Origin: GCA-2712985 sp964515905
Lineage (GTDB): Bacteria > Pseudomonadota > Alphaproteobacteria > UBA7887
Length of the DNA: 64,000 nt
Assembly (NCBI GenBank): GCA_964515905.1
Contig: CAZEWK010000086.1
Span: 124,001-188,000, forward strand
Direction of reading: 5' to 3'
Shown here: positions 17,412 through 26,410 of the stretch, in pieces
How the letters are laid out: each line of letters begins with the position of its first letter
Position numbering within the stretch: the first letter of the stretch is position 1
Translations under genes and position numbers: made by a program
The notes under the pieces: generated by a model
Databases searched by the model: none
Seen by the model: the letters and a program-made list of their open reading frames with translations, nothing else
What the model was told of the DNA's origin: nothing

Positions 17412-18236
17412 TTGCCAGAACTTCCAGAAGTAGAAACAGTGCGTAAAGGGCTCGCAGCGTCCATAATTGGCCAGAAGTGCGTCGCTGTTTCGGTGCGTTG
17501 TCGTGATTTTCGTCTCCATCTGCCCGAAAGTTTCGAAGCGAGCATTGAAGGGAGAGTAATAACAGGAATTGGCCGTCGTGCTAAGTACCTTCTGGTCTAC
17601 CTTGATGGTGATCAAATTTTATTGATCCATCTTGGAATGTCGGGCCGTATGCTAGTCGGATCTAGTTCGGAACCTAAAACACATGATCACGTTATATTTG
17701 ATTTAGGAGATGGGAGGCGCCTGATTTTCAATGACCCACGTCGGTTTGGTCTTTTGGATGTGGTAAAAAAAAGTATGTTGATGCAACACAAATTGCTTCG
17801 TCATTTGGGACCCGAACCTTTAGGGAATGAATTTAACGGCCAAGTTCTTAGTAAAGTATTGGCCGGTCGTAAATCTTCTATTAAATCATTATTGCTAGAT
17901 CAAAAAATTGTAGCTGGCTTGGGTAACATTTACGCCTGTGAAAGTTTGTTCGCATCGCAAATTTCCCCCCGTCGAACTGGTTCAAGTGTGGTTGGAGTGA
18001 GAGCAGAACGTTTAGTGCAGGCAATCCGGAGCGTTCTGATAGATGCAATAGCTGCTGGGGGTTCCACATTGCGTGATTTTGTAACAACAGATGGTGGGTT
18101 AGGCTATTTCCAACACCAATTTAAGGTCTATGGCCGCGCCGGTCAGGTTTGCCCAACAAACAAGAAGGGACATCTAGTTCTTCGTCTAGTCCAGTCCAAT
18201 CGGTCAACTTTTTACTGCTCAAAATGTCAGCGCTGA
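17412..18236 (+). CDS. mutM: Formamidopyrimidine-DNA glycosylase with an altered zinc finger
   Basis: MutM excises 8-oxoguanine and other oxidised purines and nicks the strand. The start is a TTG at 17412 and is fixed by the protein: Pro2 is the nucleophile in MPELPEVETVRKG, with Glu3 next and Lys about 58 in GRRAKYLL. The Asn-containing GLGNIYACESLF helix-two-turn-helix segment is present. The C-terminal zinc finger is unusual: it has Cys247, Cys269 and Cys272 but Asn (250) where the second cysteine of the first pair belongs, and the spacing between the pairs is two residues longer than in E. coli. The DNA-binding Arg of the finger (QSNRSTFYC) is kept. Divergent from ubiE. Confidence 0.93.
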   Translation: MPELPEVETVRKGLAASIIGQKCVAVSVRCRDFRLHLPESFEASIEGRVITGIGRRAKYLLVYLDGDQILLIHLGMSGRMLVGSSSEPKTHDHVIFDLGDGRRLIFNDPRRFGLLDVVKKSMLMQHKLLRHLGPEPLGNEFNGQVLSKVLAGRKSSIKSLLLDQKIVAGLGNIYACESLFASQISPRRTGSSVVGVRAERLVQAIRSVLIDAIAAGGSTLRDFVTTDGGLGYFQHQFKVYGRAGQVCPTNKKGHLVLRLVQSNRSTFYCSKCQR

Positions 18237-18375
18237 GTTTTTTGGGCATCTGCAGTGAACTCGAGTGGTTATGGTGTTACATCAATCTGATCACAGCGAG
18301 TGATTCGTTTGCTGGGCGTTGGAAAGAGAGTGTTCTATCGCAGACCAAGCTAACCAAGGTTTATAACGGGAGAAA

Positions 18376-19155
18376 ATGAAAGTGGCCTATAAAAATATTG
18401 TTGTAGAAACTCATGAACGCGTTGGTCTTATTCAATTAAACAGACCGGATGCTCTGAATGCCCTGAATGGGCAGCTAATTGAAGAGCTGAACGCAAGCCT
18501 TGACGTTTTCGAGGCAGAGGAGAGTATCGGTGCCATCATTATTACCGGCAGTGAAAAGGCGTTTGCTGCTGGTGCAGATATCAAGGAGATGCAACCCAAA
18601 GGTTATATCGACGTTTATTTTGAAGATTTTATCGGGGACTGGGAACGCGTAACACATTGCCGAAAGCCCGTGATTGCGGCAGTTGCTGGTTATGCTTTGG
18701 GTGGTGGATGCGAATTAGCGATGATGTGTGATTTTATTATTGCTGCTGACAACGCTAAATTTGGCCAACCAGAAATCAACCTGGGGACTTTCCCGGGATC
18801 CGGTGGCACCCAGCGCCTTCCGCGCGCTATTGGTAAAGCAAAGGCAATGGATATGATACTGACGGGCCGTATCATGGGCGCTCAAGAGGCAGAACGATCG
18901 GGCCTAGTGAGTAGAATCGTCCCTCTGGCAGACCTTATTAAGGAGGCGCTAGAGGCTGCTAATAAAATTGCCTCTTTTTCTTTACCATCAGTGGTAATGG
19001 CTAAAGAAGCAGTGAATAGATCATTTGAGAGCCCTCTTTCTGAAGGTATAATGTTTGAGAGGAGGATGTTCTACTCGACTTTTTCTTTAGAGGATCAAAA
19101 AGAAGGTATGGCGGCATTCATTGAAAAACGGAATCCCACCTTTCGACATCGTTGA
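18376..19155 (+). CDS. Enoyl-CoA hydratase (crotonase family)
   Basis: Adds water to trans-2-enoyl-CoA in fatty acid or amino acid breakdown. The 259-residue protein has both catalytic glutamates in the expected places: GYALGGGCELAMMCDFIIA and PEINLGTFPGSGGTQRLPR. The oxyanion-hole segment AFAAGADIKEM and the C-terminal EGMAAFIEKRNPTFRHR are also classical for a short-chain enoyl-CoA hydratase (EchA/FadB1 type). GGGAG ribosome binding site at about 18369. It sits between mutM and rpsT, an order found in other alphaproteobacteria. Confidence 0.94.
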   Translation: MKVAYKNIVVETHERVGLIQLNRPDALNALNGQLIEELNASLDVFEAEESIGAIIITGSEKAFAAGADIKEMQPKGYIDVYFEDFIGDWERVTHCRKPVIAAVAGYALGGGCELAMMCDFIIAADNAKFGQPEINLGTFPGSGGTQRLPRAIGKAKAMDMILTGRIMGAQEAERSGLVSRIVPLADLIKEALEAANKIASFSLPSVVMAKEAVNRSFESPLSEGIMFERRMFYSTFSLEDQKEGMAAFIEKRNPTFRHR

Positions 19156-19223
19156 CGTGATTCGCAAGCTTGTTTATAAACCCGCGGTTCAAGAATTTTG
19201 AATATGACAGTAAGCAGGATAGC

Positions 19224-19484
19224 ATGGCAAATCACCAATCGGCAGTGAAACGAATTCGGCGTAATACTAGACGCAATGCGATTAATGGTGCGTGGCGGGC
19301 AAGAGTACGTACTTTTGTCAAATCGGTAGAAACCGCGATTTCGTCTGGTGATAAATCAGCGGCCGCAGAGGCTTTCAAAGAGACAGAGCCGGAGTTGGCT
19401 CGTGGCGCACAGCTTGGGGTGGTCCATCGGAACGCAATGCGGCGGAAATTGTCGCGTTTGTCTTCCCGAATCAGGGCAATGTAG
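19224..19484 (+). CDS. rpsT: 30S ribosomal protein S20
   Basis: S20 binds 16S rRNA at the base of the 30S body. The start is ATG 19224, giving MANHQSAVKRIRRNTRRN, exactly the family N-terminus; the open frame upstream to 19170 is not used. AGGA lies 9 bases before. The 86-residue length and the C-terminal GVVHRNAMRRKLSRLSSRI also match. A strong terminator follows at 19511. Confidence 0.97.
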   Translation: MANHQSAVKRIRRNTRRNAINGAWRARVRTFVKSVETAISSGDKSAAAEAFKETEPELARGAQLGVVHRNAMRRKLSRLSSRIRAM

Positions 19485-19510
19485 CGTATCTTGTTCACGA
19501 TCAATCGTAG

Positions 19511-19541
19511 AAAACCACGCTGTATGGCGTGGTTTTTTTTT
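19511..19541 (+). terminator. Rho-independent terminator of rpsT
   Basis: Perfect 10-bp inverted repeat: AAAACCACGC (19511-19520), loop TGTATG, GCGTGGTTTT (19527-19536), continuing into a run of T. It lies 27 bases after the rpsT stop. This is the clearest terminator in the window. Confidence 0.95.
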
Positions 19542-19974
19542 GCAAATCAATTAAGTTCAAACGCCGAAAGTCCTGGATTCTGTGGCCTACATTTTCTCAT
19601 CCCAGAAAAGTTAATGCCGGCGTTATGATATTGTTGCACCAACAAACCGGTGTAGGTAATCTATGATTATCGCGTCAGTTTAGTCGCTGACAAGTAAACA
19701 AAAATCTGTAAGTTGTTTTGAGTAGGCCTCGTACTGTTGGAACAGAAGACGAGGCCTGTAACGGGATAGCTGCGACTGTTTTTGGCTTAAATAAAAGGAT
19801 TTTTCTGAGGTAAATGTTTGTCGGTATTGTGAGGCCGGCGTTGTTTTATTTGAGGGTGTTAAATGAATATTAGGTTATTATTTTTGGATCCGTGTTTATT
19901 GCGTTTTATCAGAAGTAGCCTTCGGTTTTTGGCCCTATTAAATATTCTCCTCTTTGGAAGTATTTAGGTAGCAG
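19542..19974 (+). other. Gap upstream of dnaA (433 bases); possible origin-linked region, no gene
   Basis: No convincing coding frame is seen. The gap lies directly upstream of dnaA-dnaN-recF-gyrB, where a replication origin often sits. The first half holds a strong inverted repeat (separate entry); the second half, about 19790-19960, is AT-rich and could unwind easily. I looked for the DnaA box TTATCCACA on both strands and found no close match, so origin status is not supported by boxes. It must at least carry the dnaA promoter. Confidence 0.35.
19724..19757. repeat. Inverted repeat with 9-bp perfect arms, upstream of dnaA
   Basis: AGGCCTCGT (19724-19732) pairs perfectly with ACGAGGCCT (19749-19757). 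Inside, CTG and CAG can extend the stem past a 1x3 internal loop. No T-run follows, so it is not an ordinary terminator. It could be a protein-binding site, part of a small RNA, or part of an origin. Confidence 0.7.
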
Positions 19975-21360
19975 ATGGCAAGCCAAGTGACAGGGAGTAG
20001 TGGGCTCGCAACAAGTTGGACACGAGTTCGCGATCGGTTGCGTTCTGAATATGGAGACGTCGCTTTTGAAAACTGGTTGAATCGATTGGATTTGGGCAAT
20101 TTATCTGGCGACTCTTTGGTGCTTTCGGCACCCTCTAGATTCATGCGGGATTGGGTTGCACCGCGTTATGGCGACCGGATAAGAGCGCTTTGGCGTCTAG
20201 AAGATCCATCTGTGAAGCAGGTGGACATAATAGTTAAAGAGCGTGGCGTTGATGAAACCGTGGGACAATCGGCCAAAGATTTGGGGGAGATGGCTGCACC
20301 TAGGACTGTTCGTAGGCCTCCCGATGATGATGTGGCAGACGCTTTGCTTGATCCAAAGCTCACCTTCGAAAACTTTGTGGTTGGGAAGCCGAATGAATTT
20401 GCGCATGCTGCTGCTCGGCGGGTTAGTGACTCGGATGAAGTAACATTTAACCCACTGTTCATCTATGGCGGAGTGGGTCTTGGTAAGACACATTTAATGC
20501 AGGGAATAGCTTGGCGCTTGAGGCAAAGGCAACCCCAGAGGCAAGTGATGTATCTCTCCGCTGAGAAATTTATGTATCGCTTCGTGCGAGCTTTGCGCTA
20601 CAAGAACATAATGGGTTTCAAGGAGCTTTTTCGCTCTGTCGACGTGTTGATGATTGATGATGTTCAGTTTATGCATGGAAAGGATGCCACCCAGGAAGAA
20701 TTCTTTCATACCTTTAACGCGTTGGTAGAACAGGGTCGCCAAATCATAGTGTCTGGAGATCGATCCCCATCGGATCTAGAAGGTATGGAAGAGCGCATGC
20801 GATCCCGTCTGGGTTGTGGCCTCGTTGCAGAAGTCCATTCGACTTCCTACGAGTTAAGACTTGGAATATTGCAGGCGAGAGCAGAAGAATTTTTGGAATC
20901 CGACGTTCCGGACAAGGTTTTGGAATTCTTGGCTCATAAAATAACTTCGAATGTTCGAGAGCTTGAAGGTGCATTAAATAGGGTTGTTGCGCATGCCACA
21001 TTAGTCGGACGTCCAATCTCCCTAGATTCCGCCCAGGAAGTGTTGCATGATCTACTAAGAGCTCATGAACGAAGAGTAACAATTGAGGAAATTCAGAAGC
21101 GGGTTTCTGATTACTATAACATTCGGGTGGCAGAAATGAGTTCTGCCCGACGGGCCCAAATGGTGGCGCGACCGCGCCAGGTTGCTATGTTTTTGGCTAA
21201 GCAATTGACGTCCCGTTCCTTACCGGAAATTGGGCGCAAATTTGGCAATAGGGATCATACAACCGTTATGCATGCTATAAAAAAAGTGGAACAGCTATCT
21301 AGTGCCGATCCAGGTTTTTCTGAGGATGTGGAGCTTCTCAGGCGGATGCTCGAATCTTGA
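19975..21360 (+). CDS. dnaA: Chromosomal replication initiator protein DnaA
   Basis: DnaA binds origin boxes and opens DNA. Domains in order: N-terminal helicase-loading domain with WLNRLDLGNLSGDSLVL, linker, AAA+ domain from about residue 120 with Walker A GGVGLGKTHLMQG, Walker B VLMIDDVQF and RMRSRLGCGLVAEVHSTSYE, then the DNA-binding domain with the signature GNRDHTTVMHAIKKVE near the end. Length 461 is within the family range. The domain IV start, VTIEEIQKRVSDYYNIR, is also typical. It heads the dnaA-dnaN-recF-gyrB set. Confidence 0.98.
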   Translation: MASQVTGSSGLATSWTRVRDRLRSEYGDVAFENWLNRLDLGNLSGDSLVLSAPSRFMRDWVAPRYGDRIRALWRLEDPSVKQVDIIVKERGVDETVGQSAKDLGEMAAPRTVRRPPDDDVADALLDPKLTFENFVVGKPNEFAHAAARRVSDSDEVTFNPLFIYGGVGLGKTHLMQGIAWRLRQRQPQRQVMYLSAEKFMYRFVRALRYKNIMGFKELFRSVDVLMIDDVQFMHGKDATQEEFFHTFNALVEQGRQIIVSGDRSPSDLEGMEERMRSRLGCGLVAEVHSTSYELRLGILQARAEEFLESDVPDKVLEFLAHKITSNVRELEGALNRVVAHATLVGRPISLDSAQEVLHDLLRAHERRVTIEEIQKRVSDYYNIRVAEMSSARRAQMVARPRQVAMFLAKQLTSRSLPEIGRKFGNRDHTTVMHAIKKVEQLSSADPGFSEDVELLRRMLES

Positions 21361-21410
21361 AAAAATTGTCATATCTGGGTCGTAAAAAACTGCTCGTCGT
21401 GGCTTGAATC

Positions 21411-21419
21411 TGCTATAAT
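21411..21419 (+). promoter_or_regulatory. Candidate extended -10 promoter element for dnaN
   Basis: TGCTATAAT at 21411-21419 is an extended -10 element with a perfect TATAAT, 90 bases upstream of the dnaN ATG and 51 bases after the dnaA stop. No good -35 hexamer is seen, which an extended -10 can compensate for. It suggests dnaN-recF-gyrB can be transcribed apart from dnaA. Confidence 0.45.
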
Positions 21420-21508
21420 AACAGTTGATCGTTAAATTACTTCTAGTAATTATTTACGGATGGATACTTTCCGTACAAAGACCCGTAACGAGAGGCTGGC
21501 CGAAATCA

Positions 21509-22627
21509 ATGAAATTGACTATTAGTCGCTCTAAGCTGTTGAAATCACTACAACATGTCCAGAGCGTGGTGGAACGTAGAAACACGATCCCTATTCTGTC
21601 CAACGTACAATTATCTGCTTACGATAGTGAGGTCGAGCTAATAGCGACAGATATGGATATCTGGGTGCGCGATAAAACTCCGGCGGTAGTCAGCCAAGAA
21701 GGGACAGCAACTGCGCCGGCGCACATGCTTTTTGATATTGTTCGAAAACTCTCTGAGGACGGAGATATCGCTATAGAGGTGAATGGGAATTCTGAAGAAT
21801 TAAAACTTAAATCGGGTAGTTCCAATTTCACGTTAGCCTGCCTCCCCGTAGAAGATTTTCCGGCCACTAGTGATGCTGACCTCTCTTGCCAGTTTGAAAT
21901 GAAGGCCGCTGATTTACGTCATTTAATTGACAAAACCCGTTTTGCCATTTCGACTGAAGAAACTCGCTATTATCTTAACGGTATCTACCTTCATGCAGTA
22001 ACGGCGGGGAAATTGCCTGTGCTGAGATCGGTAGCTACAGATGGGCATCGTCTCGCAAGGGTAGAGGTCGGTTTGCCCGATGGTGCCGCAGAAATGCCCG
22101 GAGTAATCCTCCCTAGGAAAGCCGTCTTAGAGGTTAGAAAATTGCTGGAATCCTTTGAGGAACCAGTCAAAATAGCCTTATCTGAAACGAAGATTCGTCT
22201 TGAATTGGGGCCTGCCATCCTAACATCTAAACTAATCGACGGCACTTTTCCTGATTATCAGCGGGTCATTCCTGAGGGTAACAACAAGATCATGAAAATA
22301 GATGGTGCGAGTTTTGCAAAGGCAGTGGATCGGGTGTCGACAGTTTCACGAGACAAATCAAAAGCCATTAAATTGAGTCTGCATGGGGAAACATTAGTCC
22401 TTTCTGCAAATAGCCCAGAGCAAGGAAGTGCATCTGAATCGCTTATTATAGAGTATGATTCTGATGATCTCGATATCGGATTTAATTCTCGATACGTCTT
22501 AGACATGACAGAACAAATTGAAGGGAAAAAAATGCGTTTTGAGATGGAGGATGGTGCATCACCAACGTTAATTGTTGACGTAGAGGATAAGCGAACTGTT
22601 TATGTACTGATGCCAATGCGCGTTTAA
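21509..22627 (+). CDS. dnaN: DNA polymerase III beta subunit (sliding clamp)
   Basis: The ring-shaped clamp that tethers DNA polymerase III. ATG 21509 gives MKLTISRSKLLKSLQHVQSV, the normal N-terminus, and 372 residues, the usual length; the open frame runs upstream to 21425 without a family match. Typical segments are VVERRNTIPILSNV, FAISTEETRYYLNGIYLH, SVATDGHRLARVEV, DGTFPDYQRVIP and the C-terminal YVLMPMRV that packs at the partner-binding cleft. Confidence 0.97.
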   Translation: MKLTISRSKLLKSLQHVQSVVERRNTIPILSNVQLSAYDSEVELIATDMDIWVRDKTPAVVSQEGTATAPAHMLFDIVRKLSEDGDIAIEVNGNSEELKLKSGSSNFTLACLPVEDFPATSDADLSCQFEMKAADLRHLIDKTRFAISTEETRYYLNGIYLHAVTAGKLPVLRSVATDGHRLARVEVGLPDGAAEMPGVILPRKAVLEVRKLLESFEEPVKIALSETKIRLELGPAILTSKLIDGTFPDYQRVIPEGNNKIMKIDGASFAKAVDRVSTVSRDKSKAIKLSLHGETLVLSANSPEQGSASESLIIEYDSDDLDIGFNSRYVLDMTEQIEGKKMRFEMEDGASPTLIVDVEDKRTVYVLMPMRV

Positions 22628-22750
22628 GTCTTGATTCCAGACAATATTAACCTTCGGCCTACGGGTAAAACTAGGCCCTTGACCTAGTACCGCTTGGGTA
22701 AAATAAGAACCGATGTTGTATGAGCGGAGCCACGGGAACTTTGATGGTCG

Positions 22751-23938
22751 ATGATGCATGAGCCTATGACAGATGTAGGTGCCTTGGAAGGGCTAGCAAC
22801 ACTGGTCGTGAGAAAGTTGACTCTCACCAGGTTCCGGTCATACGAAAAACTTAGTTTGGAGGTCGGCCCCCAATCGGTGATTTTAACAGGAGCGAATGGT
22901 GCAGGAAAAACAAATATACTCGAAGCGTTGTCGCTTCTGGCTCCAGGTCGAGGGCTGCGTCAAGCTGGCTCAGGAGACTTCCTTAATCGGGGACAAAAAA
23001 ACACCAACTGGGGGATTTACGCCCACCTGGAAAACATAGGTGGGATTGTAGAGATTGGTACAGGGCATAACGTAAATACTCCCAAAGGGCGCAGAAAAGT
23101 TCGTATAAATGGGGAGCAGATGTCCGGACAGAGTCGTTTGGCAAGTTATTTGCATGTCGTTTGGTTGACACCTCGAATGGACCGGATTTTTGTTGATAGT
23201 GCGAGCACGAGACGGGGATTTTTTGATCGACTTGTCTCTGGCTTTGATGTCGAGCATGGACGCCGAGTGGCATCTTATCAGCGTTGCATGCGTGAAAGAA
23301 TGGAAATGCTGAGGCAGAGCGGCCCAAGTGGTGACTGGTTAGAGGCGATAGAACAAACTATGTCGGAACATGCCGTCTCGGTTTCCGCGGCTCGTTGCGA
23401 TGCCTTGCGTCAACTAACCGATATGCTTCAAACACCCTACGATACAGCGTTCCCTAAAATTGGCTTGAGCCTGGAGGGACCGATAGAAGCGTGGCTCGAT
23501 GACACACCTGCTGTTGTGGTTGAGGAGCGTGTGCGTGCTGCGCTGGCGGCGGACCGATTGCGGGACCGCGATAGTGGGAGAACTGCTTTTGGGCCCCACA
23601 AAACAGAGCTTTTGGTACGACACTTAGGTCATGATCTCTTAGCTGATCAATGCTCTACCGGTGAACAAAAGATGTTGTTATTGTCTATTGTGCTTGCTCA
23701 TACTCAGGTTCTGACCAAAAAATTTAACCGCCCACCTCTAATATTATTAGATGAGGTAATGGCTCATTTAGATGAGGATCACCGACGGAGTGTGATTGAA
23801 GTTCTGTGTTTTTTAGGAGTTCAGGTCTGGTTAACGGGTGTCGATCCAGCTCTATTTTCTGGTTTTGGGGATCGAGCACAGTTCCTTAATATAACCAATG
23901 GCATCATAACAGATTGTAACGTGGGAAAGTTAGCTTAA
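22751..23938 (+). CDS. recF: DNA replication and repair protein RecF
   Basis: RecF is an SMC-like ATPase that helps load RecA at gaps. Walker A is in LTGANGAGKTNILEAL, preceded by LTLTRFRSYEKL. The signature and Walker B regions are in STGEQKMLLLSIVLA and LILLDEVMAHLDEDHR, and GRTAFGPHKTEL is conserved. Length 395 is slightly long because the N-terminus carries an extra 18 or so residues before the first strand; two adjacent ATGs at 22751 and 22754 could start it. Its stop overlaps the gyrB ATG (TAATG). Confidence 0.96.
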   Translation: MMHEPMTDVGALEGLATLVVRKLTLTRFRSYEKLSLEVGPQSVILTGANGAGKTNILEALSLLAPGRGLRQAGSGDFLNRGQKNTNWGIYAHLENIGGIVEIGTGHNVNTPKGRRKVRINGEQMSGQSRLASYLHVVWLTPRMDRIFVDSASTRRGFFDRLVSGFDVEHGRRVASYQRCMRERMEMLRQSGPSGDWLEAIEQTMSEHAVSVSAARCDALRQLTDMLQTPYDTAFPKIGLSLEGPIEAWLDDTPAVVVEERVRAALAADRLRDRDSGRTAFGPHKTELLVRHLGHDLLADQCSTGEQKMLLLSIVLAHTQVLTKKFNRPPLILLDEVMAHLDEDHRRSVIEVLCFLGVQVWLTGVDPALFSGFGDRAQFLNITNGIITDCNVGKLA

Positions 23939-26376
23939 TGGGCGACGAAGAGTTACTAGAAAATGGCTCCAACGAATATGGGGCAGACTCAATTAAGGTT
24001 TTACGAGGGCTAGACGCCGTTAGAAAACGTCCTGGCATGTATATTGGTGACACCGATGACGGGTCTGGTCTCCACCATATGGTTTTTGAGGTGGTGGATA
24101 ATGCAATTGACGAATCGCTTGCAGGTTTTTGCGATCAAATTTCAGTCACGTTACATCCAGATGGCTCTGTATCGGTGGAGGATAATGGGCGCGGAATCCC
24201 GACAGATATTCATGATGAAGAAGGTGTTTCAGCAGCTGAAGTGATCATGACCCAGCTTCATGCGGGAGGTAAGTTTGACCAGAATTCTTATAAAGTTTCG
24301 GGTGGGTTACATGGGGTCGGAATCTCAGTTGTGAATGCGCTGTCTGAGAAATTAAAGTTGGACATTTGGAGAGGTGGGGAACACCATTTTATGGAATTCT
24401 CTCATGGCGAACCAACAGAGCCGCTTAAGATCATTGATAAAGAACCCTTGACCACTGGGACTATGATAACCTTTACGCCCTCAGGCAATACCTTCGCCAA
24501 TATAGTTTTTGATCTAACGATTTTAGAGCATCGTTTACGAGAACTCGCATTTCTTAATTCAGGCGTTAAAATTTTACTTAACGATAAGCGGGGGGTAGAG
24601 TCCCAGACTATCGAAATGCATTATGAAGGTGGAATAGAAGCTTTCGTTCAGTTTCTTGATCGGAATAAGCAAGCACTTCATGAGCCGCCAATCTCGATAA
24701 AAGAAGAAAAGGATGGTGTTCTGGTCCATGTTGCTTTGCAGTGGAACGACAGTTATCACGAAAATATGTTGTGTTTTACAAATAATATTCCCCAAGGGGA
24801 CGGCGGCACCCATTTGGCAGGGTTTCGGGCGGCATTAACGCGCACGATTAATACATTTGTTACTCAAACCGGCATATCAAGAAAAGATAAAATACAGCTT
24901 TCGGGTGACGACATGAGAGAAGGCCTTACTTGTGTATTATCAGTAAAGGCTCCAGATCCAAAATTTTCATCCCAAACAAAAGATAAACTGGTAAGTTCCG
25001 AGGTTAGGCCCATAGTTGATGGCGTGGTAGCTGGCCGCCTTGGTCAGTGGCTAGAGGAAAATCCAAAACTAGCACATATTGTTGTGGGCAAAGTAGTAGA
25101 GGCAGCTATTGCAAGGGAGGCGGCACGAAAAGCGAGGGACTTAACTCGTCGTAAAGGGGCTTTGGATATCACCTCTCTTCCAGGGAAACTTGCCGATTGC
25201 CAGGAGAGAGATCCCTCGAAAAGTGAGTTATTTCTGGTAGAGGGGGATTCTGCCGGTGGTTCAGCTAAACAGGCACGTAATCGCAACAATCAGGCAGTTC
25301 TTCCTCTGCGCGGTAAAATTCTTAATGTTGAACGTGCCCGAGTTGACAAGATGCTGTCTTCGGCTGAAATCGGCACTATGATTGCGGCGCTAGGTACCAG
25401 TGTAGCCGGGGATTTTGATGTAGAAAAATTACGATATCATCGCGTCATAATCATGACTGATGCAGATGTGGATGGGGCACATATCCGGACTTTGTTATTA
25501 ACCTTTTTTTATAGGCAAATGGGCGAACTCGTAAAGCGTGGTTATCTATATATTGCTCAACCTCCATTGTTTAAGGTTAAGAGGGGCGGCGCCGAGGTCT
25601 ACAAAAAAGATGAACGAGAACTAGAGGATTTTCTTATTGATGAAGGTCTAAAAGATGCCCGACTTTTGGTTGGAAGATCCGGCGAACAAATTATGCACAC
25701 TGGTCCGGATCTCCGTAACATTCTAGAGCGTGCCAGAACACAGTGTGTATTGCTTAAAAGTTTGTCGCGACGAGTCGCTGCGCCCTTAATTGAACAGGTG
25801 GCGGTGGCGGGTGCACTTGATGAGAAAGTATTAGAGAATACCGAGAACGCGCAACAGGCGGCTAATTATATTGCTCAGAGACTTAATGTTTTGGCAGATC
25901 CAGGTGAAGATGGTTGGTTAGGTGAGGCTAAGATTGGTGAAAAATTCGTATTCACTCATGATCGAAGAGGGGTTGTTAGCCGCTACGAAATTGATAGAGG
26001 GCTAATGGCAACTACCGATGCACGCCGGTTAAAGGAAGAAAAAGATATTTTGGCAGAAATCTATGCCTACCGGGCTAGGTTAGATAGCAAGGAAAGCTCA
26101 ACACTGGTTCAGGGTCCCACTCAGCTAGTGGATAAGGTTTTATCTCAAGGCCGTAAGGGTGCTGCTATTCAGCGATACAAAGGCCTTGGTGAGATGAACC
26201 CTGACCAGCTGTGGGAAACCACGCTCGACCCTGAGGCTCGTAAACTGTTCCAAGTAAAAATACGGCACGGAGATGAAGCAAATGATATGTTTGATCAATT
26301 AATGGGTGATGATGTTAAGCCGCGTCGGGAGTTTATCCAAGAATATGCGCTCGATGTGTCAAATTTAGACATCTAA
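23938..26376 (+). CDS. gyrB: DNA gyrase subunit B
   Basis: GyrB is the ATPase half of gyrase, which introduces negative supercoils. The ATPase domain has EVVDNAIDESLAG, DNGRGIPTDIH and GGLHGVGISVVNALS. The TOPRIM domain has LVEGDSAGGSAKQARNRN and the metal-binding DADVDGAHIRTLLLTF. The C-terminal QRYKGLGEMNPDQLWETTL is present. Length 812 is normal for Proteobacteria. One-base overlap with recF implies translational coupling. Confidence 0.98.
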   Translation: MGDEELLENGSNEYGADSIKVLRGLDAVRKRPGMYIGDTDDGSGLHHMVFEVVDNAIDESLAGFCDQISVTLHPDGSVSVEDNGRGIPTDIHDEEGVSAAEVIMTQLHAGGKFDQNSYKVSGGLHGVGISVVNALSEKLKLDIWRGGEHHFMEFSHGEPTEPLKIIDKEPLTTGTMITFTPSGNTFANIVFDLTILEHRLRELAFLNSGVKILLNDKRGVESQTIEMHYEGGIEAFVQFLDRNKQALHEPPISIKEEKDGVLVHVALQWNDSYHENMLCFTNNIPQGDGGTHLAGFRAALTRTINTFVTQTGISRKDKIQLSGDDMREGLTCVLSVKAPDPKFSSQTKDKLVSSEVRPIVDGVVAGRLGQWLEENPKLAHIVVGKVVEAAIAREAARKARDLTRRKGALDITSLPGKLADCQERDPSKSELFLVEGDSAGGSAKQARNRNNQAVLPLRGKILNVERARVDKMLSSAEIGTMIAALGTSVAGDFDVEKLRYHRVIIMTDADVDGAHIRTLLLTFFYRQMGELVKRGYLYIAQPPLFKVKRGGAEVYKKDERELEDFLIDEGLKDARLLVGRSGEQIMHTGPDLRNILERARTQCVLLKSLSRRVAAPLIEQVAVAGALDEKVLENTENAQQAANYIAQRLNVLADPGEDGWLGEAKIGEKFVFTHDRRGVVSRYEIDRGLMATTDARRLKEEKDILAEIYAYRARLDSKESSTLVQGPTQLVDKVLSQGRKGAAIQRYKGLGEMNPDQLWETTLDPEARKLFQVKIRHGDEANDMFDQLMGDDVKPRREFIQEYALDVSNLDI

Positions 26377-26410
26377 CACTGATCTGTGCAGTTTGTCCTG
26401 ATTAGTCTTA

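Noticed and set aside
18149..18379. 76-codon frame between mutM and the enoyl-CoA hydratase
   Set aside because: Mostly overlaps the end of mutM in another frame; composition is not protein-like.
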